This document shows positions 39,675-49,619 of a stretch of 53,440 bases of DNA, piece by piece (position 1 is the stretch's first letter; the number at the start of each line of letters is the position of its first letter). The notes under the pieces were generated by a model that ran no database searches, was not told the DNA's origin, and saw nothing but the letters and a program-made list of their open reading frames with translations. The DNA is from an uncultured Thermogutta sp. GTDB lineage: Bacteria > Planctomycetota > Planctomycetia > Pirellulales > Thermoguttaceae. The DNA lies in NCBI GenBank assembly GCA_937128505.1, contig CAKZMM010000148.1, forward strand, positions 1-53,440, written 5' to 3'. The translations under genes and the position numbers were made by a program.

Positions 39675-40454
39675 CTATAATACCCGAATGTGGAACCCGC
39701 CGTCCACATGCAGACATATTCCCGTGCTAAACGGGAAATAATCACCCACAACGGCGGCCACAGCCCGGGCTACATCTTCCGGCTGACCCCAACGCCGGAT
39801 GGGCCACAGTCCTTCGGCAATCAACCGGTCGTATTTCTCGCGGACCGGTGCCGTCATATCGGTGGCGATAACCCCCGGACAAATCTCGAAAACCTGGATT
39901 TTTTCTTCCGCCAATCGCACCGCTAATAGCTGCGTCATCATGTGCATGGCGGCCTTTGTCATGCAGTAGTCGGCCCGATTCGTCGACACGGCGTACGAAG
40001 AGACAGACGAAACATTGATAATTTTCCCGCCTGGAGTCGTTCCCCCTCGGATCAAGCGGATCATCTCGCGGGCCACCGATTGGGCCAGGAAGAAAGGTCC
40101 CTTCAAATTTGTGTCGAAGACCCGATCCCAACTCTCTTCCGTGGCTTCAAGCAAATCCTTGCGACCCACGGAAGTAATTCCCGCATTGTTCACTAGTACA
40201 TCAATTCGCCCGAAGAACTTCAATGTTTTCTCCAGCAAGTGTTGTCGCTCTTCGCAGCGACCGACATCCGCTTTGCAGGCGAAAGCGCGACCGCCGGCGA
40301 ATTCGATTTGCTGAACGACCTCCTGCGCGGCATCCGGCCGTGTTGCATAATTGACGACCACAGCGTAATTAAGCCGAGCAAGCTCCAGGCAGACCGCGCG
40401 GCCAATCCCCCGGGAACCACCTGTCACCAAGACGACGGGTTGCTGTATCATCAT
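39675..40454 (-). CDS. SDR-family 3-oxoacyl-ACP reductase-like protein (FabG type)
   Basis: 259 residues from the ATG at 40454, which follows GGAGGAG; a start 30 nt upstream lacks one. Classical SDR: TGGSRGIG cofactor loop, CKADVG, NNAGIT, catalytic SSVSSYA serine and YCMTK (Tyr and Lys), CPGVIATDM, and GGFHIRVL at the end. It reduces a carbonyl using NAD(P)H; fatty-acid or sugar substrates are both possible. No fatty-acid synthesis genes are near, so it is probably not the housekeeping FabG. Confidence 0.85.
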   Translation of the reverse strand: MMIQQPVVLVTGGSRGIGRAVCLELARLNYAVVVNYATRPDAAQEVVQQIEFAGGRAFACKADVGRCEERQHLLEKTLKFFGRIDVLVNNAGITSVGRKDLLEATEESWDRVFDTNLKGPFFLAQSVAREMIRLIRGGTTPGGKIINVSSVSSYAVSTNRADYCMTKAAMHMMTQLLAVRLAEEKIQVFEICPGVIATDMTAPVREKYDRLIAEGLWPIRRWGQPEDVARAVAAVVGDYFPFSTGICLHVDGGFHIRVL

Positions 40455-40937
40455 CCGGCTCCTCCACAGTCCCAAATGTCTCAAAACGAAATCTGGGCTT
40501 CATTTTCGCAATGACGAGCATCTACCACGATGAAACCCACACGTTCCCATGATATTCTGATCCGAAATCGCCTTGCGCGAAACGGGGGCCAAAGCCGTGG
40601 ATTCCGCTCCTGAAAGTGCGAAACCGTGCTCACGCGCACAGGTCGCGCACAGACTTCAGTTCTTGAGTTCTTGCCCCCCAACCAAAATCGGAGATGCCAA
40701 ACCCGGGTGCGGACGCCTCGAATCGCACCACTCCTAGACGCCGAGCGTACATCGAACGGTGCGGCTCCAACCGTTGCCGACCGCAACCGCGATCAAGGCG
40801 GGAGACGTGAGAGGCAAACACTTATGCAACGAATCGCCGTGTTTTGTCGGAGGAAAATACGACGCACAAAGCGCGTCGTGCCACTTACCGGATGCGGATT
40901 CAGTCAGCCCCTTTAAGATGAGGCAGCACGTGCTAGA
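40455..40937. other. Divergent spacer, no gene recognised
   Basis: About 480 bp between the SDR gene and the GH pseudogene. ORFs present on both strands show no recognisable content. The missing 5' part of the pseudogene would have been here or further left. Confidence 0.4.
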
Positions 40938-40943
40938 AGCCCA

Positions 40944-42026
40944 ATGCGCGTGCAAACGCCGGTCGCTTCATCCAGACGTACTTTCCTGGGCCGAACCGGT
41001 CCGACCATCGGCGCATTAGCGCTGAGCTTAATCGGTGGTGCCCTGGCCGGCATGCCCACCGAGTACCTCCGGTCCTTGCTAAAATCCGGAATTTTGCGCC
41101 ATGTGGATAAAATCTCCTGTCATCCATACCGTGCTGTGCCGGAAACCGGATATGCGGAAACACTTCGACAATGGCGCGACATGATCGCCACTTTCGCGGA
41201 GAGCACGGGAGCAAGAAATCGTAAGATCGAGCTCTGGCAAGGTGAAAACGGTTGTCCCTCGTAGAAAGGCGGGGCTGCGGCCCTCGCAAATTTGGAATGG
41301 AATGAATGCTGACAAGCCAAATGGTTTTTACGACGAATACTGTACGACCGTATCCTTGAGCTCGAGTTGACCTCGTATTTCCATCTCGTCGATTTGGTGG
41401 GCTACAACTGGGGCGAGGGGCCGAGCGGTCGCACTAATTGTAAGGGACTTCTTCGCGGGGTAGACTATTCGCCCAAACCGGCTTATTTCGCCTTCCAGAG
41501 GTTGTGTAGCTTCTTTGTCGGCGAAACTCGCCGGGAAGGCTCTCTCGATCGGCTCGCTCAATGGTCGGGGATTGATGGGAAAATAGCTTCCGGCCGCCCA
41601 AGAGGCACAGGGGGTTCGCGGTCGGCTGAATTGCAGGCACGACTCCCGGAAAATGCGGCGCAAGATTTCTTTATTGGCCACCTCAAAGGCGAAGAGGACC
41701 CGTCGCGTAGTGCACCCTTAATCGGTCCGGCAGCTTTCTAGCGGCATAAAGCCCCCCTTTGGGTTTTCTGGCAAGCTGAGGATCTGATGAAAGATCGGCC
41801 GCCAAAATGGGGCTTTGTGGAACTAGAAATCCGAAACCCCGTGCCGAAGTTAAATGAGGCGGATCGCGAGTGGGTGCTTAACGACCTATTGAGTGGAACA
41901 GTCTTCCGGATTCCCGAACCAAAAGTTGCCGACGAAACGCTCCGCATTGGGCCCCTGCCGTTGGCCGATTATCCGATGATTTTTGCGCACCGTAAAGCGC
42001 TCGAAGGCCTCTTTGAGCTGTGTTAG
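40944..42026 (+). pseudogene. Decayed glycoside hydrolase (GH39/cellulase-like C-terminal part) with three in-frame stops
   Basis: One reading frame carries a continuous family resemblance: DKISCHPYRAVPE, IELWQGENGCPS, AKWFLRRIL, ELTSYFHLVDLVGYNWGEG, YSPKPAYFAFQRLCSFF, then LWVFWQAEDLMKDRPP and DLLSGTVFRIPEPK. It is broken by TAG at 41262, TGA at 41310 and TAG at 41739, all in the same frame. The segment about 41560-41735 looks unlike the family and may hide paired frameshifts. The N-terminal half of the catalytic domain is absent. Downstream segments stay in frame, so decay looks recent. Confidence 0.8.
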
Positions 42027-42111
42027 CGGTTTTGTTTTGCCGTCGGTAAACAAACGCGACTCAAGCCCTGGGCAACCCCTGGACCGTGTGATCCGGTGGG
42101 TGCAAGCGAGT

Positions 42112-42151
42112 GGTTCCGAACCATAATTCTCGGTTCCGAACCATAATTCTC
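42112..42151. repeat. 20-nt perfect tandem duplication
   Basis: GGTTCCGAACCATAATTCTC occurs twice in succession, just beyond the terminator of the small secreted protein gene. Confidence 0.92.
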
Positions 42152-42175
42152 GAAGCACGGATTTTCACAGGACGA

Positions 42176-42217
42176 GAAAAATAACTCGGGCCCTACCGGC
42201 GCGGAACCGGCGGGCCC
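42176..42217 (-). terminator. Terminator of the small secreted protein gene
   Basis: Read on the minus strand: GGGCCC stem with inner CCGG pairing, closing GGGCCC, then GAGTTATTTTT. Lies 77 nt after the stop. Confidence 0.65.
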
Positions 42218-42293
42218 TGATGGAAGCGGTCTCGTGAACGAGAATCAGAACAATCCTTGCGCTTTACAAATTAGAACAAGCCGTCAGGACTCA

Positions 42294-42614
42294 TCAGAAC
42301 ACGTCGAGGATGAAGTGGTGCCCCTGATGGTACCGACGCTCTTGCGGATAGTAATTGTGCCATTTGCGGTTATAGACGGGAATCCGCATTTCCGGGGGAT
42401 ATCGGAAGTACAGATCCTCCGCACTTCGATAATAATCCCCGGCCCAGAAATTCTGCGGATAATAAACGTATGGATAATGATAAAAGCGGCTCCAATCTTG
42501 CGTGCTGTAGGTGCCTGCCCATTGGCGTCCGAAAGCCTGCTGGGCTTGAGCTTCCGTACTGAATAACGCCAGGGTGAGGAATAACCCCAGGCTAATAACA
42601 AGCCATCGATACAT
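42294..42614 (-). CDS. Small secreted aromatic-rich protein
   Basis: 106 residues. GGAGG 6 nt before the ATG and a clean signal peptide (WLVISLGLFLTLALFSTEAQA, cleavage after AQA). The mature 80-residue chain is very rich in Tyr, Phe, Trp and His (RFYHYPYVYYPQNFW, HNYYPQERRYHQGHH). No cysteine, no enzyme motif. I believe similar small proteins occur in other planctomycetes but cannot confirm. Role unknown; surface or envelope location is likely from the signal peptide. Monocistronic, with its own terminator. Confidence 0.8.
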   Translation of the reverse strand: MYRWLVISLGLFLTLALFSTEAQAQQAFGRQWAGTYSTQDWSRFYHYPYVYYPQNFWAGDYYRSAEDLYFRYPPEMRIPVYNRKWHNYYPQERRYHQGHHFILDVF

Positions 42615-43468
42615 GCTTTTCCTCCGAGTCTGAAAAAGTTTGCTTGGTAATCCGCTCAGGAAATTGGCCCCTCCGCCCAGTCGCGGTTGTGCTGCGGAGT
42701 GGTTGGCCTAAAACGCAAGAGCTTCAAATCGCCTCCTCCTCGTCATCGCCTCTTTAGGAAAAGTATCGGCCAAACTTACGCCCTGCCTACAGTAAGAACC
42801 GTTGCGAACATTAACCGCGGCACCGAAGGCAAAATCCTTTTGCTCGGAGGGGAGAGGGAATCGGGCGTGCTTGACGGCGTCGACCGTTCACGCTTAAACT
42901 GCGCGGTTTGGCAGGCACGGAGTAGCTTGGTCAATTTTTACAAAGTCTTCATTCGACACTTTGCCACGGACCGAATTTGCCGTTTTTAGAGGATTTCCAT
43001 CCCGGCATTAGTGTGTTCACGAACGGTTCCCCAGCATTTTTGGGTTACCCCGGTGATTTTCTGGCTTAGGTGTTATCGGGCGATGTTCGGAAGCGGTCGA
43101 ACGATTTAGGGGGTCGGTTGAGCTATTGATTTGATCCAAAAGTGATCTAATTTATGAACATATGCCTTGAAGTTCTTGTTTCTTGGGGGGATTGAGTCGC
43201 TTGAGGCGGAGTAGGTTTAATTCGTTCGTTGTTTCTGGGTTTTTGATTTGTTCCACCGTTGTTGCTCACTAACCGGTGGGGTTTTCCCGGCAGATCTGAT
43301 TCACGAGAAGATTTCATGTGATTGACGAGAAAGTTTCAGAGGGTTTTTCGGGGCCGCGCGGGATTTGGATTCGTTCGGATTTCGATTCGTCTCTCATGCG
43401 AGTTTGAAATAAGTTGCGAATTGTAGCTACACCTGTAGCAGACAAAAGCTTACTAGATTAAAAACTTG

Positions 43469-43516
43469 ATCGTGTATTGCATCTTGCTAATTATCGTGTA
43501 TTGCATCTTGCTAAGT
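43469..43516. repeat. 24-nt tandem duplication
   Basis: ATCGTGTATTGCATCTTGCT begins at 43469 and 43493; both copies continue AA before diverging. Confidence 0.9.
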
Positions 43517-43780
43517 AGGAATGCTTTTCGGCTAAATTGGGTGCAAAGAATCGCGTGAATCACCAGATTAAGGATTTAATGACTACTGTGTTTCTCGTAT
43601 ACGTGTAGCTTTAGAATCATAATGTTATTCATTTGGTTAGCGTGGCAATATCGCAGCGGGCAAATGCGGTAAAGAAAATTTCAATTTTTGGATACTTTTG
43701 GATCAAATTTGGATCAAAAAGGTTTGGCCACGATTTCGCCAGGGGAAGCGGATTTCCGGGGAAAAGGGTCGGCAATTTGT

Positions 43781-43815
43781 AGTTAATAGAGAAGTTAAGA
43801 TGAGTTAATAGAGAA
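43781..43815. repeat. 13-nt direct repeat on a 22-nt period
   Basis: AGTTAATAGAGAA at 43781 and 43803. Confidence 0.75.
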
Positions 43816-44210
43816 AAGATTCATCGTTTCGCCGCCGGCTTCTGGAAAGGGTGGATTTCGGTGCAAAGAAAAACAATCGGGAGGCTCGGCGTTAGATACT
43901 TGCAGTCGCCCTATTATCGGTCGTTGGAGGCTTGCGACTTGCGGCTTCCATTCATACGGCTTGCGTTCACTTCGATAGGGGCGAAGCGGTCGGCTTAGTG
44001 GGAAAACCGGGTGATGAACAATCGGCAGCGTTCAAACGTGGGCCGATCAACCGTTACTGTTGTCCCGATTTCCATTACAATATGCTACAGCATTGGGGAA
44101 AGGTGGATTGAAAAATTTCCAGTGGATTGATTGAAAACGTTCCGCTGGGGGAGTTTCACAATCGCAGGACCTAAAAGACGCCTTTTCTAATCGACGGAAG
44201 GGTTTTTCAC

Positions 44211-45500
44211 GTGCCGTGCACTTGTGTCATTGGTCTCCAGTGGGGAGACGAGGCAAAAGGGAAGATCGTGGATCTTTTGACGGACCGCCACGAAATTGTC
44301 GTGCGGTATCAGGGTGGTCCAAACGCCGGTCACACGGTCGTTCTCGGAGGGCAAACTTTCAAGTTATCGTTGGTCCCCAGCGGCATTTTTCGCCCCCGGG
44401 TTCAGTGCGTGGTGGCCAACGGGGTAGTGCTCCATCCCGGGACGATGTTGCGGGAGATCGATTCCCTTCGCGAGCGCGGAGTACATGTCGGCGAAAACCT
44501 CCTCATCAGCGACCGAGCCCACGTGATTTTCCCTTGGCACATTGAGGAGGATCGCCTTCTCAATTCAATCATCGGCGGCGAGGCCTTGGGGACCACCATG
44601 CGCGGCATTGGGCCCTGTTATCGGGACAAAGCAGGTCGCTCATTGGCGATCCGTCTGGGGGATCTGTACCGCGAGGGTCTCAAAGAGCGGATTGCTCTGA
44701 TCGCCAATGCAAAAAAGAAAATGCTTTCGGGTGTGGATGGCCAAATCGACTTCGATGCCGACGCCATTCACCGCGAATACTCAGAGTATGCCGAAAAACT
44801 ACGTCCGCAGGTCACAGACACGACCCGGTTTTTGTTAAACGCGGTGGAAAAAGGGCGTGCGATCCTCTTTGAAGGCGCGCAAGGCGCCCTGCTGGACATC
44901 GACCACGGCACATTTCCGTATGTAACCAGCAGCAATAGCTCGGGGCTAGGAGTCACCACTGGCTCCGGAGTTCCCAGCAAGTACATCACCCATGTTATCG
45001 GTGTGATTAAAGCCTATACGACCCGGGTGGGTGGCGGCCCATTCCCCACGGAGCAAGATAACGAAATCGGGCAGTTGATTCGTGATCGCGGCAACGAATA
45101 CGGTACGGTGACCCGCCGTCCGCGTCGGTGTGGGTGGTTCGACGCAGTGGCCGTGCGGTACTCCGCGCGGCTCAGCGGGGCGGATAGTTTGGCGGTAATG
45201 CTGCTAGATGTCCTCAGCGCGTTGCCGGAACTTCAGATCTGCGTGGCTTACGAGTTGGATGGTGAGAGGATAGGAGATTTCCCAAGCCATGTGGAGGATT
45301 TGCGGCGGGTCCGCCCGATTTATGAGCGATTACCGGGTTGGCAGAAGGAAATTGGCCATATCCGCCGTTTGAGCGACTTGCCGGCGAATGCTCGGGCTTA
45401 TTTGGACCGCATCAGTGAGCTCCTGGACCGCCCGATCAGTATTGTCTCCGTCGGGCCGGACCGCGAACACACGATTATTGTCGAGGAAAAGCCGATCTGA
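44211..45500 (+). CDS. purA: Adenylosuccinate synthase
   Basis: 429 residues, full length. Joins IMP and aspartate with GTP in AMP synthesis. The P-loop region reads WGDEAKGKIVD (usual GDEGKGK, one Gly to Ala), then QGGPNAGHTV, GTTMRGIGP, EGAQGALLDIDHGT-FPYVTSSN and GWFDAVAVRY. GTG start at 44211 with GGAAGG about 10 nt before; the start fits the family opening (VIGLQWGDE). It stands alone, with uppS 260 bp downstream. Confidence 0.97.
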   Translation: MPCTCVIGLQWGDEAKGKIVDLLTDRHEIVVRYQGGPNAGHTVVLGGQTFKLSLVPSGIFRPRVQCVVANGVVLHPGTMLREIDSLRERGVHVGENLLISDRAHVIFPWHIEEDRLLNSIIGGEALGTTMRGIGPCYRDKAGRSLAIRLGDLYREGLKERIALIANAKKKMLSGVDGQIDFDADAIHREYSEYAEKLRPQVTDTTRFLLNAVEKGRAILFEGAQGALLDIDHGTFPYVTSSNSSGLGVTTGSGVPSKYITHVIGVIKAYTTRVGGGPFPTEQDNEIGQLIRDRGNEYGTVTRRPRRCGWFDAVAVRYSARLSGADSLAVMLLDVLSALPELQICVAYELDGERIGDFPSHVEDLRRVRPIYERLPGWQKEIGHIRRLSDLPANARAYLDRISELLDRPISIVSVGPDREHTIIVEEKPI

Positions 45501-45763
45501 CGGGCGAAATCCTCACGCTTTGACAAACACGGGTCGGCCCGTTGCCCCGAGCGTCGCTTGTGGAGCGACGGTCAGCTCAGCCATCCTAGGTCAGCAGAAC
45601 CCCCGTGGCAAACGTGCGGGTAGCAAAACATGCAGTGCAGGAGTGGGTGAGGCAAGTCGTATCGAGGTTAAATCGACCGGCAACGCGGCGGTTTTGCCAA
45701 AACAAAAAGTCCGCAATCCCCGTGGTCTAGAAATCGACGAAGGACCTGACAAGCTTCTTTTTT

Positions 45764-46609
45764 GTGGCATCGAACTCAGTAAAGCCCGGTACAAAAACCA
45801 TGACTCCAACGGGGCAAAAGGCCGCGACCGTGCAGCCCAACGCGATGACAAAACAAGGGCCCCCGGGGGAAATCGCGCTCGATTTGCCCCGCGAGAAACT
45901 CCCGCGGCACATTGCCGTGATCATGGATGGCAATGGGCGCTGGGCCCAACGTCGAGGATTACCGCGGATTGAGGGGCATCGCCGGGGCGTGGCTGCCGTG
46001 CGACGGATCGTGGAAACCTGTGCCCGGTGGCAAATCGAATATCTCACGTTGTTCTGTTTTTCCAGCGAAAACTGGAAACGCCCGTCGGCGGAATGGGAAG
46101 CCCTGATGTGTCTTCTGGAACAATTCGTCGTCGAAGAGCGGCGGCGGATTATGGAGCAGAATATTCGGATGCGTTTTTTCGGTCGTCGCGAGGGTTTGCC
46201 GCCGGGGGTGCTCCGCGAATTGGATAAGACGGTTGCTTTTAGCGAAGCAAACACCGGCCTGACCTTGTGTTTGGCCATCAATTATGGTGGTCGCGCGGAG
46301 TTGGTCGATGCCGTAAAGCGGATCGCGGAACAGGTGGCGACAGGCCAATTGAGTATTGACCAAATCGATGATGAACAGATTGCGGCTAATCTTTACACGG
46401 CGGGGATTCCTGACCCGGACCTGCTCATTCGAACGGCAGGCGAGATGCGGATCAGCAACTTTCTTTTATGGCAAATTAGTTATGCTGAATTATGGGTAAC
46501 ACGGGATTTTTGGCCGGATTTCACGGAGGTGCATCTGCGTGAGGCCTTACGGGCATTTGCCTGCCGAGACCGGCGCTTTGGTGGGCTTAAGTGTGGTGAT
46601 AGCCTGTAG
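45764..46609 (+). CDS. uppS: Isoprenyl (undecaprenyl) diphosphate synthase
   Basis: 281 residues from GTG 45764 (ATG at 45800 is also possible; neither has a good ribosome binding site). Makes undecaprenyl diphosphate, the lipid carrier needed by peptidoglycan and by the polysaccharide cluster in this window. Hallmarks: HIAVIMDGNGRWAQRRG with catalytic Asp, GHRRGVAAVRRI, LFCFSSENWKRP, RIRFFG-like IRMRFFGR, and DLLIRTAGEMRISNFLLWQ. The first 40 residues are not conserved. Followed by cdsA, the common bacterial order. Confidence 0.95.
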   Translation: MASNSVKPGTKTMTPTGQKAATVQPNAMTKQGPPGEIALDLPREKLPRHIAVIMDGNGRWAQRRGLPRIEGHRRGVAAVRRIVETCARWQIEYLTLFCFSSENWKRPSAEWEALMCLLEQFVVEERRRIMEQNIRMRFFGRREGLPPGVLRELDKTVAFSEANTGLTLCLAINYGGRAELVDAVKRIAEQVATGQLSIDQIDDEQIAANLYTAGIPDPDLLIRTAGEMRISNFLLWQISYAELWVTRDFWPDFTEVHLREALRAFACRDRRFGGLKCGDSL

Positions 46610-46864
46610 GTAAGCGGCTCGGAAAGCCGGGAGCGATCGCGGAAGATCTCCCGACTTGGCTCTCAAACCGTCCGCCGGCTAACGGGGGGAGAAAATCGTC
46701 CGCTGCCGCCTCGCTGCGCTACTGAACCCCTCAGGCTCCAAGCCCGAAAGCAGCCGCGGCTTTCGGAGTCGCCCTCAGTGTTCTTATGACCCCGCGGGTA
46801 CACCGACGAAATTGCGGCAGGCAAGATCGCATAGAGCCACAAGGCGCGAAGATTATCTACCGTT

Positions 46865-47833
46865 ATGAGCTTGACGAAAAGCACCACACCTCCTTCCATC
46901 GAGCGTGTACCCGAACCGGCGGAGCAGTCCCTTGTTTTTCGGCGATTTGCCGTGGGGACTGTGCTGATCTTGTGCCTCGTTGCGCTTTGCTGGGGCGACC
47001 ACCTGATGGAGTTATGGACGGGGATCCCGGGGGTCGCGTTATTCCCGGTGCTCACCTTATTGGTAGTGGTGGCCGTGCGCGAGATTATGGAACTTGCCGA
47101 AGCGGGCGGCGTAAAACCGATTCGGTGGGTAGTGTACACCGGTACCTTGCTTGTCGTCACCAGCAGTTGGGCCACACCGCTGTGGTTCCGCTTTGCACGT
47201 GGCTTTTACGAGAGATTTCAGACCACCCCGAGCGACTGGACACTGTTTGCAATCGCCGCAGGACTTACCCTGGTACTTCTTGCGGAAATGCGCCGATTCT
47301 CCCGACCCGGGGGAATCACGGTGAATGTCGCCGCGGCGGTCTTTGCCATGATTTACGTGGGGTTGATGCTCAGCTTTCTTGTGCAGATCCGGATCATTTG
47401 GGGACTCCGGGCACTTCTGGCCACGATTTTCGCCGTGAAGATGGCCGACACCGGGGCCTATTGCATCGGGAACCTATTTGGCCGCAGCAAGATGGCCCCC
47501 GGCCTCAGCCCTAAAAAGACCGTCGAGGGAGCCGTGGGTGCGATGCTCAGCGCCTGCTTGGCCTCCTGGTTAATTTTGGTTTGGCTTTTTCCGCCGGGTG
47601 CCTCCCAAGCAGGTCATGCTTCACCGACGTGGGGATGGCTTCCGTTCGGCTTGCTTGTGGGCCTTTTCGGCATCTGGGGGGATTTAGCCGAATCGCTCAT
47701 CAAACGCGACGTAGCGCGGAAAGACTCCGGAAGATGGTTCCCGGGATTGGGCGGGGTACTGGATGTGATCGATTCCACCTTGTTGGCCGCCCCCATTGCG
47801 TATGCGTGCTGGGCCTTCGAACTGGTGACTTAA
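46865..47833 (+). CDS. cdsA: Phosphatidate cytidylyltransferase
   Basis: 322 residues with about eight membrane segments. Makes CDP-diacylglycerol for phospholipid synthesis in the inner membrane. Visible: KMADTGAYCIGNLFGRSKMAPGLSPKKTVEGAVG (in pieces) and the signature SLIKRDVARKDSGRWFPGLGGVLDVIDS; the usual His-Gly-Gly reads Leu-Gly-Gly, which many relatives share. A 255-bp gap separates it from uppS, and dxr does not follow as it often does. Confidence 0.93.
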   Translation: MSLTKSTTPPSIERVPEPAEQSLVFRRFAVGTVLILCLVALCWGDHLMELWTGIPGVALFPVLTLLVVVAVREIMELAEAGGVKPIRWVVYTGTLLVVTSSWATPLWFRFARGFYERFQTTPSDWTLFAIAAGLTLVLLAEMRRFSRPGGITVNVAAAVFAMIYVGLMLSFLVQIRIIWGLRALLATIFAVKMADTGAYCIGNLFGRSKMAPGLSPKKTVEGAVGAMLSACLASWLILVWLFPPGASQAGHASPTWGWLPFGLLVGLFGIWGDLAESLIKRDVARKDSGRWFPGLGGVLDVIDSTLLAAPIAYACWAFELVT

Positions 47834-48743
47834 AGTTTCCAGGGCTAGTACACCGTTATTGGTTAAGTTTCGGCTAGCAGTTTTTGCGTGGCGTGCCTGC
47901 TGAATACGTAGTGAGCTGCGACTGAACGCCGATCTGCTCGTTGGTGCCGGAGTCGCGTTAGGCTGCTGACTTGGCCTTTTTCACCAACAGCTCGAGAAGT
48001 TCGCGTGCTTTGGCGGTCAGCAAGCTTTTTCTTCACGATGGGTTTTTCCTGTTTTACCGAAATCCCTGCTTGAACGAAATCATCCGCCCACCAGACAAGC
48101 GACAAGCAAGAAACGATGTAACCCAACACTAGCCTTCCTGCGGGGCGGAAAGGTCCTATCCGTTATTTTACCAGCATTGCAAACTTTGTGATCATTGCAA
48201 GCTGCTCCGTTCAAATTGCACAACGCACAACAAGTTATCCCGAAGCGAAATGGGCCGCTTGCAAGGTGACGCCGCCAGGTATAACATGTGGATTGATCCG
48301 AGCTTGCAGTTGGCTCGAGTTGCTGGCCGTGCAGGCAGGTTTGGGCTAGCGAAGCAGATCTATTAGTTAATCTAATAATCCTGTTATGTTAAATAGGGCT
48401 TGCATCAGGTCGAGATAGGCTAGAAACTTGAAAGCTGCGTCACATCCTATATTTTCAAGGGAGGTCCAATAACAGGGAATTGGCTGAGAATTGAGTCGGT
48501 CCTGGCCGAAAGACTTTAAGACTTTTGCAACAGTTGATCACTTGAAGTTGCCGGACCGCTAAGCGGCTACTCCGGTACATTTGATTAAGCTCTGCGTAGC
48601 TTTTCGCTGTTTGATGTCAAATTTTCAAGCATTTTCCCGTATTTAAAATCGAAACAATTAATACTGAAAACAGAAATTTCTTAATGTTGAAAATGAACGT
48701 TTCTGGGAATTTTAGGCATCTTTTGATTTTAGTAATCGGGTCG
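47834..48743. other. AT-rich spacer before tRNA-fMet, no gene recognised
   Basis: About 900 bp. On the minus strand near 47960-48060 a short stretch could encode a lysine-rich tail (LLTAKARELLELLVKKAKSA), but no start or full domain is seen; it may be a gene remnant. Confidence 0.4.
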
Positions 48744-48772
48744 CTGTAAACTTAAGCCAGCTTTGATATAAT
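48744..48772 (+). promoter_or_regulatory. Promoter of tRNA-fMet
   Basis: Perfect TATAAT at 48767-48772, weak CTGTAA -35 box 17 nt upstream; the tRNA begins 14 nt after the -10 box. Confidence 0.6.
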
Positions 48773-48786
48773 CTGCATGAATCGAT

Positions 48787-48860
<74 letters not shown>

Positions 48861-48877
48861 CTTTCCAACGTCACCGC

Positions 48878-48898
48878 AAACCCCGCTACCCGGGGTTT
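48878..48898 (+). terminator. Hairpin after tRNA-fMet
   Basis: 8-bp stem AAACCCCG / CGGGGTTT with a 5-nt loop, 17 nt after the tRNA. The T-run is only the 3' arm, so it is a likely but imperfect terminator. Confidence 0.55.
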
Positions 48899-49309
48899 AG
48901 AGCCTTTCCGAGCCGCGACCGCCAGGGAGCGGCATTTCCCCGACGCGACGTAACGCCAGTTTCCGCAATACCTTGCAACTGGCCGGGCGTCTCGGCCTGT
49001 CTCTTGCCTTGGCCCCGTGCGACCTCGTAGGCGATGACGCTGGTAACCGATAACGACGCCTGCTCTGCAAGTCTCGGTGTCTCTGGCTGCGGTCAACCGG
49101 GAATTTAGAATCTCCCAATCGCGACATGGGGGGCAGGGTTCCGGACTGCGGGATGTTTCGAACTCTCAACCCGGCGTTTATGACCCCGAGACCTCGCGCG
49201 CATGTCTCTCGTGAAGCGGCCGAGCGGCAGAAACCCCGCTTGATTCCGACACTTGCGGCGCAAACGGCATATATAAACGGCAGGTGACCTCTTCACGGAG
49301 CCTGTCGCA
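48899..49309. other. Left flank of the GC-rich island
   Basis: About 410 bp of GC-rich DNA with no recognised gene. CATATATAAAC near 49268 is the only AT-rich spot and a candidate -10 region for the small ORF that follows. Confidence 0.45.
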
Positions 49310-49546
49310 ATGCCGGATCGCCTGCCACTGCAACTAACGCCGAAGGAGCGGCTCGAGCACTTGGCCGCCGTCTTGGCCCGGGGCATCCGCCGATACATGC
49401 GAAACTGGCGGACCAGTGCCGCTCATCCACGTGATCTTCCTCACGGCGGCCTTCCTTTGCCGGTTTCCCCTGGGTCGAAAAAACCGCCCGAATTCTCGCC
49501 TCGGGGGCTTGAGCTTTCGGAAAACCCGAGGCTCCCTGTGTCTTGA
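49310..49546 (+). CDS. Small hypothetical protein of the recombinase cassette
   Basis: 78 residues. LTPKERLEHLAAVLARGIRRYMRNWR gives an amphipathic basic helix, followed by a proline-rich tail ending SPRGLELSENPRLPVS. I recall similar short ORFs before DUF2924 and serine recombinase genes, which supports it, but cannot check. GGAG lies before the ATG. Function unknown. Confidence 0.5.
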   Translation: MPDRLPLQLTPKERLEHLAAVLARGIRRYMRNWRTSAAHPRDLPHGGLPLPVSPGSKKPPEFSPRGLELSENPRLPVS

Positions 49547-49619
49547 GCCCCGGTAGGGCCACCCGGTTGCCAATCCCTGTACCGGGCCGTTGTCCCTGGA
49601 ACCTTGGAGACGGTCTATC

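Larger units (their letters stand above)
42615..44210. other. Long AT-rich spacer before purA, no gene recognised
   Basis: About 1.6 kb. Contains a 24-nt duplication (43469-43516), a 22-nt one (43781-43815) and repeated TTTGGATCAAA near 43690-43720. The ORF at 42687-42989 has no supporting feature. TTACTG-16-TACAAT near 44056-44083 is a weak candidate purA promoter. Confidence 0.5.
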
